A DNA stretch of 43,860 bases from Hondaea fermentalgiana (taxonomy: Eukaryota > Sar > Bigyra > Thraustochytrida > Thraustochytriidae). The position numbers and the translations under genes are program-made. The stretch is taken from positions 1-43,860 of the forward strand of contig NPFB01000148.1 in assembly GCA_014084085.1 (NCBI GenBank), written 5' to 3'. Under the pieces are notes generated by a model. It searched no databases. It saw nothing but the letters and a program-made list of their open reading frames with translations, and was not told the DNA's origin. Within the stretch, counting starts at the first letter, position 1. Every line of letters begins with the position of its first letter. Of this stretch, positions 27,497 to 37,652 are shown piece by piece.

Positions 27497-28105
27497 TCTC
27501 TTGGGGCCACGGGGCGCACGCGCGTTGACGGCACGGCCGCTACCCGGCGCTCACAGCTGCTCGCAGCGCTCGCAGCGTGGCCAGCAAAGGCGGTGCCGTC
27601 GGCGCGTGCCCCGCCACACCCTGGTGGCCGGCGCGTCCGGCGCTGCCGCTCCAGCAAGCACGCAAGCGAACGAGGACCCGCTGGTCCGAGCGCGTTCGTT
27701 GCAGCGCGCTTGCTCGAGTGCACGCGCGCCCGTGCTCTGCAGGCGGGCTGCCAGCCGACGCGCGCGGGCGCGCACGCCGGGCGCGACAGACAGAGTTCTG
27801 CTTGCCTGTTCATGGTAGGCAGGAAGGTTGCGCCTCATTATCACCTGCCAGTCACGTCGTTGGTATTCATGGACATTTTGATGACCTCACTCACAGTCAG
27901 CTGGTGGGTGGCCACTTCTTGACCAGCGCGTTGACGGTGAGTAAAGAAAGCGAAACAGAGCAGATCAGAAGAGACGGATGGTCGCCAGGCCAGCGACGCG
28001 ATGCCGTTGCTTTTTGAAAGAAAACAGAAATCGAGAAACAATTTAAAGGGGTTGTATAGATACAATTTTCAGATGCGTGTCAAGCCAAGCGTCGGTTGCC
28101 CACGA
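27497..28105. other. Spacer between DUF3712-like and BLOC1S2 genes
   Basis: Upstream flank of the DUF3712-like gene. At 27841-27920 both strands stay open: the minus strand reads EVATHQLTVSEVIKMSM and the plus strand reads HVVGIHGHFDDLTHSQL followed by a GTGAGT donor near 27937. Either could be a small exon, but I could not join one to a start and stop, so none is called. Confidence 0.35.
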
Positions 28106-29032
28106 CTAATGGAGCGCGTTAGAGGCTTTGGTGACAAGGCGCTCTGAATAAGATTCCAAGTGTTCTACGACTCGTACGAGGTCGAGGACGGTTGCATGAA
28201 GGCGGTCCACTTCCTCGAGCACGGGCCGCATCTCTTCATCTGGGAACTCAAAATATCCAATTCACACCGACATGCAACAAAGTTAGTGATTCTTCGACTT
28301 TTGGATTCGTCCATCCGTTCGTTCGTTCGTTCGTTCCTTCGTGCATACATACAAGTATGTTGCACAACGTTGCTGGAAATCTACTTACATTTGGCCTGCA
28401 TGTCATCTTGGATAGCCGAAAGGCCACCCAGCGTAGAAGCCAGCTCACCGTATTTAGCGTACGAGACTCTGTTCATCTGTTCAAGACACTCAAAGTCGCT
28501 CAAAGCGTCTGCAAAGATATTCCAATTTAGTCGCGTGAACGGTCGGCCTTCTGATCGTGAACATACGTCCGGTTTGCAACGGGCATGCGTCGCGTCGCGT
28601 CACGTCGCGCCATCATCGATTCGCTAGCTTACCTTTGAGCTCTAGCTTTGCGTAGGCGTCAACAGTGCCCAAAAAAGTATTCATCTCTTGCTGCAGCGTC
28701 TGCGGGCTGGTCCCGCGCGCGACCGAGGCCTCCTTGCTCGCGTCAATGACCTCCGCTGGCCGCACAAGGCTCTCACTGGCATCTCGTGCAGAGGCCAGAA
28801 TCCTTCGCAGCAGGCCGCCCACGCCGCTGGGAGGCGCTGCCGCGATCTTTTCCGGCCCTGCCGCGGCCGTTTCGTCGCGCGCAGCGGCGTCTCCGCGCGT
28901 CGTGGTCGCCGCCATGCCTGGGCCGTCGCCATTCCCCGCCTCGTCGATCTCCGCGTCGTCGCCCGGCGCGCCCGGAGAGTGGCTCTCGCGGGCATGAACC
29001 GTGCCCGCGGCTCGCTGCGCGGCGTCCTCCAT
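28106..29032 (-). CDS. BLOC1S2: BLOC-1 complex subunit 2 (three exons)
   Basis: Exon 1 is 29032-28633, exon 2 is 28508-28389 and exon 3 is 28239-28106 (stop TAG). Donors are AAAG|GTAAGC and AAAT|GTAAGT; acceptors are TTTGCAG and TTCCCAG, with ACTAAA and ACTAAC branch-like words upstream. The join is in frame over 654 bases and gives 217 residues. The C-terminal half is a coiled coil matching BLOS2: SDFECLEQMNRVSYAKYGEL, then DDMQAKYEEMRPVLEEVDRL, ending ESYSERLVTKASNALH. BLOS2 is shared by BLOC-1 and BORC, which act on endosome tubulation and lysosome positioning. The N-terminal ~90 residues are Ala/Gly-rich and disordered-looking. Reading exon 1 alone would end nonsensically in the intron, which is the evidence for splicing. 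Confidence 0.85.
28316..28336. repeat. (GTTC)n in BLOC1S2 intron 2
   Basis: A short CGTT/GTTC tetranucleotide run inside the second intron of the BLOC-1 subunit gene. Confidence 0.8.
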
Positions 29033-29269
29033 GTCGCCGCTCCTCGCGCGGCGTCGAGTGAGTCTTCGCTTTGTCGCAGATGATCGATCTATCCTGACTC
29101 CCGGTCAATCTTTGACTTGCTCGCTAGGCCCCTTAAACGCTTGTTCCGGTATCTAAGCACATTTGTAATTGTGATTCTCAGGCCGCACAAGACCAGGAGA
29201 CGCCACGGACCCTGACCCGCCTCGACCCGATACCACGCGACACAACACTACACGACACCACGCCACGCG

Positions 29270-29968
29270 ATGCCGGCGCTGCCGCCGCTGGCCCGAGCGG
29301 TCCCCGGGGCGACCCTCACCGCGCAGGGTGGTCCGCCGCGGCTCCGTGCCTCCGCTCGGCCGGCCGCTTTGTCCCAGCAGGAGGAGGGCGCCGCCAACCC
29401 TGAGACAAAGTGAGTGAAGAGCCGTGCGTGCTGCTGCTGCAGCTGGTACTAGACTCTACTATACCATACCGGTAGGTTGTGCGGGGTGTGTACCAAGGTG
29501 TGTACTGTAGAAGCGAGCCTCCTGGCAACGGTCAAAAGCGCGCCTTGTGCGCGCGACCGCGGGCGAGTAAGGCGTGCGTGCGAGCGTGCGCGAGGGGGCC
29601 GGGGAGGGGGGTGGGGAGCAGCAGGAGAAACACTGCGCACGGCAGGTCCTCGGCGGCCGCAGAGCGAGGACTCCGGTCCGCGCTGGCTCAGGCAGGTGGA
29701 CGGGGCTGCTGCCGACGGAAGGCGAGCGTCCTCCCTCGGCAGGCGCGGCTGGCTGGCTGGCCAAAGGCGCGAGGGAAGGAGCGAGCGAACTCAAGCGAAC
29801 GAACAAGCGACGACGTTGTGGGGAAAGGTTTTGGTGACGTGCTGCCTGAACGTCCATTTTCTAATTCCGCCTGCCTATCGCCTGGTGGGGGGTGCCGCCG
29901 GCGACGACGACGACGAGGAGGAGGGAGAGGAAGAAGACATCAACTACAGCGAGGACGTGCGGGAATAG
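29270..29968 (+). CDS. Possible small spliced gene, unrecognised
   Basis: ATG 29270 opens an exon of 46 codons (MPALPPLARAVPGA...) that runs into a consensus donor ACAAA|GTGAGT at 29410. Downstream, before the next gene, an open frame ends with an acidic tail (DDDDEEEGEEEDINYSEDV) and TAG at 29966-29968. A GGTAG acceptor at 29475 would join the two in frame but adds a long Arg/Gly/Ala-rich stretch that looks non-coding. The true acceptor is therefore unclear. The first exon resembles a presequence (Ala/Arg/Pro-rich). The start lies 237 bases from the divergent BLOC1S2 ATG. I do not recognise the product. Confidence 0.3.
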
Positions 29969-30000
29969 GTGGCTCGCGGAAAGCATAGTAAAACGCAGTC

Positions 30001-32850
30001 ATGGGAGCGTGCGCCTCTGTGAATATCGATGGCACCAAAGCCTTCGCCCATGCCATCCTCTTTGCAAACGGACCCGAACAACACCAGGGAGATGGAGGGT
30101 ACCCTGTTGTCACTGAATTCGATAGCGTCGATAGTTTTGACGGCGCAATGGTCCACCCAAGCTGCGGCCAGAGCACCGCAGGGCCAGAAGAACCACTGTT
30201 TGTCCACGAACCGGCATGTATTCGCCTAGGAGGCGACGTCGAAGGCTTAGCGTCATCCCCAGACTCGAGAGGAAGTGTCACGCTGTCCCCAACCCCGGTA
30301 GATCCAGAGTATCCCAACCTGTTTCGACTCAATCGTGACGGATACCTTGTGCAGACGAGCTCGCTCGGCGCCATCCAGTTTGGTATCCCGCCAGAGTCCA
30401 TCAAGGATTGCATGAACTACGGTCTCGAGGTACCAACGTTCTACGTTATCTTTGGGGAAATGTTCGACCGCAATTGTGGGCTCAGCACAGCAGAATTCGA
30501 GTTCCCCATATACTTTAATTACTTTGTCAAGAAGCGCAAGGTGACCATTCTCACGACCTCGTCCTTGGAGTCTCGAATTCGAACGGCTTTCCAAGAGACC
30601 CTTTTTGGACCAGCGCAGGAAAATCTCAGGTTTGACAGCGACTTTGCACCCTCGCAAATGCGCAAGTCTTTCTGGCCAAACTTTGAGGGAGAAGGCATCG
30701 GGCTTGACGGCGCGCGTAAAACCCTCACGCTCGAAGATCTTCTCGAGTTTATTCCCTTCCACGAGTTCCAAGAAAATATGCTCAACGACAACATTGCCAT
30801 TAAACTCGCCAAGGAGTCAAACATGAAGGGGTCCTATGAATCCTTTTTCAGAGTCTACGAGTCCGGAGAGTGTATTGCGCGCATCCCGGCCAAGCTGACC
30901 ATTTCCGTCCCGCAGCATCCGCGTCTCGCAAAGAATGTGTACAGACCCCCCATGTTTGGCGTGACAGTGCTCGGATCTTCACACGGATTCGACCCGAAGG
31001 GCAACACGACTGGCTTTGTGCTCTGGATCAACCGCGCCGGCATCATGGTGGACCCTCCTCCAAATAGCTCCCAGCTCATGGAGCGTATTGGCGTTTCGCC
31101 GAGCGCAATTGAGGGCATCATCCTCACACACTGTCACGCGGACCACGATGCCGGGACCTTCCAAAAGATTTTACGGCAGCGACAAGTTCGTCTTTACACC
31201 ACGACGACCATCAAGGAGTCTTTTATGCGCAAGTATGCAGCAATCACCGGCTTTTCGGTAGAGTTTTTGTCCACTCTCTTCGAATTCAAGGAGGTCGTCA
31301 TTGGATCGCCTCTCCGCATTGGTTGTGCCATGATCAAGTTCTTCTATGCTCTGCATACCATTCCTTGTATAGGCTTTCAGGCCTCGTGGAACTCGTTGTC
31401 GATCGCGTACAGTGCAGACACGAATTATTCGCCCTCGCTGATCGAGCAGCTGCACCACGATGGTGTTATTGGCCTTGAGCGCAAGCAGCAGCTGCTCCAG
31501 TTTCCTTGGGACTCCACCGTTGTTCTCCACGAAATGGGGGTGCCCCCGATTCACACTCCGAGTCTGGAGATTGAAGCCAAGTGCAAGGAAGACGCAACGT
31601 TGGCAGACCGTCTCTTCATTGTGCACACTGCCCCAAATTCTTCTCTCAAATTCAAGCAGCTCAAGGAAATCGACACCATTAGTCTGCCGGTGCAGCGTTG
31701 CAAACACTGCGAAGAACGAGAGATTCTCCGCAATCTCAAAGCACAATACTTTTTTCGACACATTTGGAAGCATCCAAAGTTGCTCAAGGAGTTGGCCTCG
31801 CTCGGTGAAATTCAAAGTGTGGGCCCCGACACGACCATCATCTCCAGCGACGAAAGCGCCGACTTCTTTTACATTGTCATGTCAGGAGCTGCTCGCGTTT
31901 CAGTTCCGGCCTCGGATGAAGTTGTTGCCAAGTCATTCTCGGGCGAGGCACACATGGCCCTTGCCGCGGCCTCCGCGGCACAGGCGCCTCGCCTCTTGCA
32001 CGACTCGGAAAGGTGTCTCGGGAATCAGATTTCTGCCAGCAGCAAATTGTTGCTCAGCGTCTCAGATTGCTTTGGAGAGGAAGGTATCACGTTACTGTTG
32101 GAGGAAAAGCTCCGCTTGAAATCGTCCTTCAAGTCCAAGCCGCGCGGGTCGTCCGCTGCCTACCTCGTGGAGTCGTCATCGCAGAGTACAGAGAAAGCAG
32201 CTCCCACGCGCCGTGCGTCCCGCTTTTCTGGACTTCCCTTCGCGCAGGCCTCCAAGCTTGCCAAGCCTTCCACCTCGCAAAACACGTACGGATTCTCCGT
32301 GACGTCGGAGACGGACCTGTGCATTGTCAAGTTCCCTATTGATGGGGTCGTCTCGGCACTTCTGGCGTCCCGGTCGGGGACCCTCGTGTGCGATTCCCTT
32401 CTTCTCTCAAGTCAAGAAGCCACGGTCGAGGCCTTGCATGTCATTTCCAGCAACAGCAGTCTCTATGAGATTCTTGTCGACCAAATGTGCATCGAGGAAT
32501 TTCTCAAATTACTTCACAAGAAGCCCTTTGCAAAGGACGATATTTTACCGGAGCCGGCCATCATTATTGAAGGCAGTGTCACTGCAACAAATCAAGAAGC
32601 GAGTGGCGGGACCTTCCGCGGCATTTCGCACACCACGATTGACTTTCAGCCAAAGAGTGGACTCGGCAAAGGTGTCTTTCTGGGGAACATGAACAACATT
32701 GCCAAGGGGAATGCTTCCACGTTGGAGATTAGGGCAGAGAATGATGGGTATTACTACAAGATTGCCCAGACAGACTTTGCCAATTTTCTAAAGCAGTTCC
32801 CGGGCTTTCTCGTGCAGGTTCTTGATACTCTGTACATTCGGGCTTCATAA
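30001..32850 (+). CDS. MBL-fold phosphodiesterase-like protein with cNMP-binding-like domains
   Basis: A 949-residue protein. It starts MGACASVN, an N-myristoylation motif (Gly2, Ser6) with a palmitoylatable Cys4. A family-specific N-terminal region leads into a metallo-beta-lactamase fold from about residue 320 (FGVTVLGSSHGF, GIMVDPPP). The zinc motif is HCHADHD with His377, His379, Asp381 and His382; further metal-site candidates are SADTNYS and VVLHEMGVPPIH. Beyond about 600, two cyclic-nucleotide-binding-like regions follow; the first keeps FFYIVMSGAARVSV and DCFGEEGITLL, both clearly degenerate. This order (MBL hydrolase then cNMP-binding domains) is that of Dictyostelium GbpA/GbpB phosphodiesterases. 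Likely role: membrane-tethered hydrolysis of cAMP or cGMP. It converges on a PKG gene. Single exon. Confidence 0.78.
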   Translation: MGACASVNIDGTKAFAHAILFANGPEQHQGDGGYPVVTEFDSVDSFDGAMVHPSCGQSTAGPEEPLFVHEPACIRLGGDVEGLASSPDSRGSVTLSPTPVDPEYPNLFRLNRDGYLVQTSSLGAIQFGIPPESIKDCMNYGLEVPTFYVIFGEMFDRNCGLSTAEFEFPIYFNYFVKKRKVTILTTSSLESRIRTAFQETLFGPAQENLRFDSDFAPSQMRKSFWPNFEGEGIGLDGARKTLTLEDLLEFIPFHEFQENMLNDNIAIKLAKESNMKGSYESFFRVYESGECIARIPAKLTISVPQHPRLAKNVYRPPMFGVTVLGSSHGFDPKGNTTGFVLWINRAGIMVDPPPNSSQLMERIGVSPSAIEGIILTHCHADHDAGTFQKILRQRQVRLYTTTTIKESFMRKYAAITGFSVEFLSTLFEFKEVVIGSPLRIGCAMIKFFYALHTIPCIGFQASWNSLSIAYSADTNYSPSLIEQLHHDGVIGLERKQQLLQFPWDSTVVLHEMGVPPIHTPSLEIEAKCKEDATLADRLFIVHTAPNSSLKFKQLKEIDTISLPVQRCKHCEEREILRNLKAQYFFRHIWKHPKLLKELASLGEIQSVGPDTTIISSDESADFFYIVMSGAARVSVPASDEVVAKSFSGEAHMALAAASAAQAPRLLHDSERCLGNQISASSKLLLSVSDCFGEEGITLLLEEKLRLKSSFKSKPRGSSAAYLVESSSQSTEKAAPTRRASRFSGLPFAQASKLAKPSTSQNTYGFSVTSETDLCIVKFPIDGVVSALLASRSGTLVCDSLLLSSQEATVEALHVISSNSSLYEILVDQMCIEEFLKLLHKKPFAKDDILPEPAIIIEGSVTATNQEASGGTFRGISHTTIDFQPKSGLGKGVFLGNMNNIAKGNASTLEIRAENDGYYYKIAQTDFANFLKQFPGFLVQVLDTLYIRAS

Positions 32851-33777
32851 CATGTTTGGCTGATGGCCGAGCCGCAGCTACTTTGACGATCGGTAAGAAA
32901 TACAGAGATGCTTTTTGTGAAACGGTAGAGGAGGCATTATTCCGCTTCCATTCTCAGATCACGTCAGGGGCTGTGGTGGTAGTACTTCTTTGCTGCTGTC
33001 AGAGACGATGAGCGCCGAGAGCAATGCCATTTCTATTCATAAAAAAAATATCGGAGACTGCATTGTTGTTTTTGGTTTTTTCTATTTGCTGCCAGCAAAA
33101 AATGGAAAGAAAACAGCTGAGCACCGAAGATTGTGATCGCCCAACGCGCCTTCGACGGCAGGCCTGTTCCTGGTTCCCTCTTTCCCCTTCTCCAATGAAA
33201 TAAAGTAAATCTATGCAGACACTCTTTGATACGGACCAATCGACTCTTTCGCAATGCCTGGCAATGCGTGAACTGATCCCGATGCTTCTATCATCAGGTC
33301 AGCTGGCAGTGTAACTTGCGCCGGAATGACGAGACTTGCGCTGGTTAGACTCCCTACAACAGGTTAAATGCGCCGGCAGAATATCTTTGCCAAAGAAGGG
33401 GCCAGTCCATGCCTGAAAAATAGGTCGAAATATGTAGTCAAGATTCGACTGCTTCAACTTTTTATACTTCGATGCTTAAATTAAAACACTCCTTTGGCTG
33501 GTTCTGTTGACAGCTGCCGAATTGGGCAATCCTCAAGGTCTTGACCAAAATTCCTATTTGGAGAGGCAAGCTCGAGCACACGCGCATGACTTAGACTCTG
33601 ATTAATATTGATGCACGCAAACATGCAACCGGAAATTTATCCTTGTCCTGTCCTGCTTTATGTGGCTAGGCCTAGTCAGGGAAACGTAAGAGGGAGAGCT
33701 TGGTAAAAAAAAAAAATGGAGAAAAGGAAATACAGTACAAGCACCGCATGGTGAGAATCCGGCATCTTGAGATTCTT
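32851..33777. other. Convergent 3' flanks of phosphodiesterase-like and PKG genes
   Basis: About 0.9 kb, AT-richer than the coding neighbours, with A runs at about 33040-33047 and 33704-33717. No recognisable gene, tRNA or repeat family. Probably two 3' UTRs and a short spacer. Confidence 0.55.
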
Positions 33778-36504
33778 TTAAAAGTCGTTGTACCATGTCC
33801 CTCCAGACTCCATCATCGACTCATCGACGAACTTTTCATCCTCCTCGTGACGATCGTCGCATGAGTCAAAGTTGTTCGCATCGAGACCCGACTCGGGCAC
33901 ACGCGGACGGAACTGCTCTGCAAGGCTATAGGAGCGATTCTCAATCTTTTCCCAGTCAACCGCAAACTTGAACTCTTCGGTGACGCCAAAAAACGGGTGC
34001 TCCTTCACGTGCGATGCATTCGACTTTCGGGTGCCGTAGCGCTTGCTAGGGGAGGGGCAGAGGAGTCGCAGCAGAAGCGAGCACAACTCCGGGCCGAAGA
34101 GCGGAGGGAACTGGATGGACGGGTAGTACTTTTCGTATTTTGAAATCTCAATGTAGCAGTCCCACGAGTTCTGCGACACAACATGAAAAGGCGAAAACCC
34201 GGAAGCCATTTCATACAAGATCACACCAAGACTCCACCAGTCGACTCCCTTGGAGTGTCCACTCCGTTTGTAAACCTCTGGCGCCGTGTACTCGGGTGTA
34301 CCACAAAGTGAATAGGTGCGCTGATCGTGAACCATTTTTGCGAACCCAAAATCTGCCAGCTTCAAGTATCCATTCTCGGTAAGCAAGAGGTTTTCTGGCT
34401 TCATGTCGCGATGAATAATGCCCTGCGAGTGCATGTACTCGATGGCAAGAACGATACACGCCGTGTAGAAGCGGCACTGTGATTCGAGCTCAAAGCAGCC
34501 ACAGATGATGTCGTCGTCGTCGTCAAGATCGGCGTTACGCGCGTCGACAGTGTCCTTCATGAGCGAGTACAGCTCTCCACCCAGGCAAACCTCTGTGAGC
34601 ATGTACACGGAATCACCCTTGTTATAGGTGCACACCAGATTGACAAGAAACGGCGAATGCGTGGCAGACATGAGCTCGCGCTCATTTTTGATGAACCGCT
34701 GCTGCTTCTTGGCGACAACGGTGGCCTTGCGGATGCGCTTGAGCGCGTACGTCTCGCCCGTGACGCGGTCGCGGACCAAGTCAACAGTTCCGTAGGACCC
34801 GCTGCCGAGGGTCTGGATCTTTTGCAGTTTGTCCCACGGCACAACGTGCTTCTTGTTCTCCTTTGCGGACTTGCGATGCATAAAGGTATCGCCAAGCTTT
34901 TGCTTGAGCCCCTCTGACAAAAAGTTTTCAAAGTTTGATCGCCGGAGTCCCCACACCTTGGTGCTTCCAGGTCCAACTGCAAAGACGTTGCAGCGCCTCG
35001 GTGCGTTGGTCAAGAGGGCGCCCTCCCCAAAGTAGTCGCCGCTGATGAGCGTACCGACGCGCTTCGGCTCGGCATCCTTGTCCTGGCCTTCCTCGGTGAG
35101 CGTACATTCGAGTGTGCCGTCCTTGACAATGTAGAAGATGTCACCCTCTTCGCCCTGATGCACGACGTACTCCCCGGGGGCAAACTCGACCTCTTCGAGT
35201 GTCGAAGCGATGAGCGCAATTTGCGAGCTGTCGAGATCCTTCATGAGGTCGAGACTGGACAGCACGCGGTAGCAGAGGTTGTGCTCAAAGAGCTCACGGA
35301 GCGAGCCCATGTACTCTTGGAACTCGTTTCGGCCGAGCGCCAGGCATTTGACCACATCGGAGTCAGCGATGGCGCTGGCATTGCGGACGCCAAAGGCCTC
35401 TCCAGCGCTTTCGTTGCCTTCATCCAAGAGCGCGCCTTCGCCAATGTATTCGCCTCGCGTACGGCGAGCCACCACATTCGGCGCCGCAGGCGTCGAGGAT
35501 GCCGGCACGCTCGTATGGCGGTTGCTGGACTGCGTGATGATCACTTCACCCTCTTCAATGAAGTACATGGTGTGGCCCTGCTCGCCTTGGCGCATGAGGT
35601 ACTCGCCCTTGACAAATGTGATGGGCTTGAGCGCTGCGGCAATGGCCTCGCGGGTTTCGCGTGGCAGCTCCCGAAGACCTGGGATCTCGGTGATATTTTC
35701 GAGCAGTGACCCACCACGCTCCAGCTTGCGCTTGAGAGCCTCCACGGTAACCTTTTGGTACTGGAGGCGGGAGATCACCCAGAGGCGGCAGTCTGTGACT
35801 GCACGCAGAGTCCCCACACAAAGTCCAGGGCCGAGGAGAGCTTGCTCGTTGCCGAAGTTGACGTTTTCGTCGTCAAGTTGCATCTCTCCCTCAATGAGGA
35901 GGACAAAGTACATGAAAGGAGCATCCTTGATGAAAATGTCCCTGCCCGCCGGACACCGTGCCTCAGACATGCCTTCGAACAAGTCATCGTACAGCTCGGG
36001 ATCAAAGAGTGGAAAGTCGCTGAGCCGTTCTCGCGCTTTTTCCTTGTCCTCCTCGCTCTTGGCGCGCTCGCCCTCGATGCGAATGCCGCTGGCCTGCAGG
36101 CCGCTGTTCGGATCATCACCCTCCAGCTCGGCGCGGAATCCCGTGAAACCCTTCTTCTTTTCGCGGAATCGCTTGCTCTCCTCATCGCGGCCCATGACTT
36201 GCTGACCGATCTGCAAGGTGCCGGAGCCGTCATCGTCCTTGGACTCTGTGACATTTGCGCTTTGAGCACGGGGTTGATCATTCGCTTTGGTTCGAGCTTC
36301 AGGGTCTTTGGTTTTTTCTTCGTTCATGACTTCGACATCCTTGGTGCTGCGGCTACTCGGCGCAGCGTCATAGTCACCCTTGGTCTCTGCGCTGCCGCGA
36401 TGGTCGTTCTCGACAGGCGCGGACATCGGTTCGCTGCCGGGCGTGAATGGCTCGTCGAGGGGCACCTCGCTCGGCGTCGATTTCTTTGACGCGCCACCGC
36501 CCAT
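33778..36504 (-). CDS. cGMP-dependent protein kinase (PKG-like)
   Basis: A 908-residue AGC kinase fused to cyclic-nucleotide-binding domains. Start ATG 36504 gives MGGGASKKSTP, a strong N-myristoylation motif followed by Lys; the longer frame to 36591 begins at TTG. A charged 150-residue N-terminal region precedes a degenerate first cNMP domain (about 190-270, no phosphate cassette), a second (about 300-410, GEYIGEGALLDE, RNASAIA) and a third (about 425-530, GDYFGEGALLTNAPRR). The kinase domain (about 565-840) has GSGSYGTVDLV, HRDMKPENLLL near 700, ADFGFAKM and CGTPEYTAPEV. The AGC tail ends GTWYNDF, as in PKA/PKG. Multi-domain layout and acylation resemble protist/apicomplexan PKG. cGMP rather than cAMP specificity is inferred from architecture only. 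Single exon. Confidence 0.9.
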   Translation of the reverse strand: MGGGASKKSTPSEVPLDEPFTPGSEPMSAPVENDHRGSAETKGDYDAAPSSRSTKDVEVMNEEKTKDPEARTKANDQPRAQSANVTESKDDDGSGTLQIGQQVMGRDEESKRFREKKKGFTGFRAELEGDDPNSGLQASGIRIEGERAKSEEDKEKARERLSDFPLFDPELYDDLFEGMSEARCPAGRDIFIKDAPFMYFVLLIEGEMQLDDENVNFGNEQALLGPGLCVGTLRAVTDCRLWVISRLQYQKVTVEALKRKLERGGSLLENITEIPGLRELPRETREAIAAALKPITFVKGEYLMRQGEQGHTMYFIEEGEVIITQSSNRHTSVPASSTPAAPNVVARRTRGEYIGEGALLDEGNESAGEAFGVRNASAIADSDVVKCLALGRNEFQEYMGSLRELFEHNLCYRVLSSLDLMKDLDSSQIALIASTLEEVEFAPGEYVVHQGEEGDIFYIVKDGTLECTLTEEGQDKDAEPKRVGTLISGDYFGEGALLTNAPRRCNVFAVGPGSTKVWGLRRSNFENFLSEGLKQKLGDTFMHRKSAKENKKHVVPWDKLQKIQTLGSGSYGTVDLVRDRVTGETYALKRIRKATVVAKKQQRFIKNERELMSATHSPFLVNLVCTYNKGDSVYMLTEVCLGGELYSLMKDTVDARNADLDDDDDIICGCFELESQCRFYTACIVLAIEYMHSQGIIHRDMKPENLLLTENGYLKLADFGFAKMVHDQRTYSLCGTPEYTAPEVYKRSGHSKGVDWWSLGVILYEMASGFSPFHVVSQNSWDCYIEISKYEKYYPSIQFPPLFGPELCSLLLRLLCPSPSKRYGTRKSNASHVKEHPFFGVTEEFKFAVDWEKIENRSYSLAEQFRPRVPESGLDANNFDSCDDRHEEDEKFVDESMMESGGTWYNDF

Positions 36505-37652
36505 TTTGCTTTTAGTCGCGCGTGGACTCGCGTACCGTGATGCGTCACTCTTGCTGCTCGCGGCGACCCGGCGTCGCGAGCGAGGATGCAATGGCCTCTA
36601 GCCAGCGCCTCGCCGCGTTCGTGGTGCGCTACCTTCGGCCGCAGCCACCTCGTGGTCGTGCTCGCGAACCCAGCTCGAGAAGTCAGTCCTCGACGAGCTT
36701 TCCCGATTCGCGTCTGCGGCGGGTCTATTGTCGAGCGCGACACGGTGCAGCGGGGGTATCGGAGAAGTGCAAGTGCGCGGGGATGCGCCTCTCCAACCGC
36801 GCTGCGCCTTTGCGCCTGCGCGCGCTCAAGCTGTCGCGCTCGACCTCGCGTCGGACGCACGGAAAGGAGGAAGACTCTGCAGACCTATTCTTGCCTTGGA
36901 TTTAGGTAGCTTCGTCTTCCGCGCCACTGCCAGCAGCAGCAGCAACAGCTGCGAGGCGTTAACTCTCTTCTCCGGATGCCGCTATATTATTTAGAAGGTC
37001 GAAGCAGCAAAGAAAACCTAACAAGCCTGGTGAAGTGGACCGACCCCTACTAATCTATTCTCGTTTGGGCTTGAACGAACAGTCTGCTTAACGCCATCCA
37101 ACGGAAATATAGGATATACGGTGAGTTATGATTGGGACGAACTATCTTTGTCCCTATCTGTTAAGGTGAGCATCATGAACACCAATTGATGTATCTCACC
37201 TAGCCTGCCCCTCCAGAGACCTTTTCGTCCATCAGATTCTTTTCGTTCCGAGAGGCGTGCGGCGCGGACTCTTCCCTTCCTACGGGGACAGCGGAACGGG
37301 GGTCCGCGCCAAGCGTCTTTTGGGCGCGGAGGATGACGAGGATAAAGAAACAGTATCGGTCAGAATTGTGCAAATGGCCGAGTTTTTGATCGAGAAGGAA
37401 ATGAAAAAAGAATCAAGGAGGATGGAAATTGAATGAACAAGGACGGTTGAACCCCCAGCGGACACACCAGGGGTTGAGATTGTTGCGTATTAGGAGTGGG
37501 GGCGGGGGGTTATGGGCGAGTGTGGCTGCGGGAAATACGGGCCTGACGAGGAGCGGAGCGATGAAGAGCAACAGCCAAACATTGTGGCAGGGTGGGTGAA
37601 AAGACCGAATGGACGGGCACGCCAGGGCAGGCCGTGTCGAACTTTTTCGTTA
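36505..37652. other. Upstream flank of PKG and 3' flank of elongase
   Basis: About 1.1 kb. The part next to PKG is GC-rich (promoter/5' UTR); the part from 36990 on is AT-richer. A hairpin-like inverted repeat, AGGTGAG...CTCACCT, spans about 37164-37202 with an inner CATC/GATG pair. No gene is seen. Confidence 0.45.

Noticed and set aside
36505..36591. N-terminal extension of PKG beginning at TTG
   Set aside because: Eukaryotic genes start at ATG; the ATG at 36504 yields a myristoylation motif, which supports it.
37164..37202. Hairpin as RNA gene or terminator
   Set aside because: The stem is only about seven pairs plus an imperfect inner stem; too weak to call.
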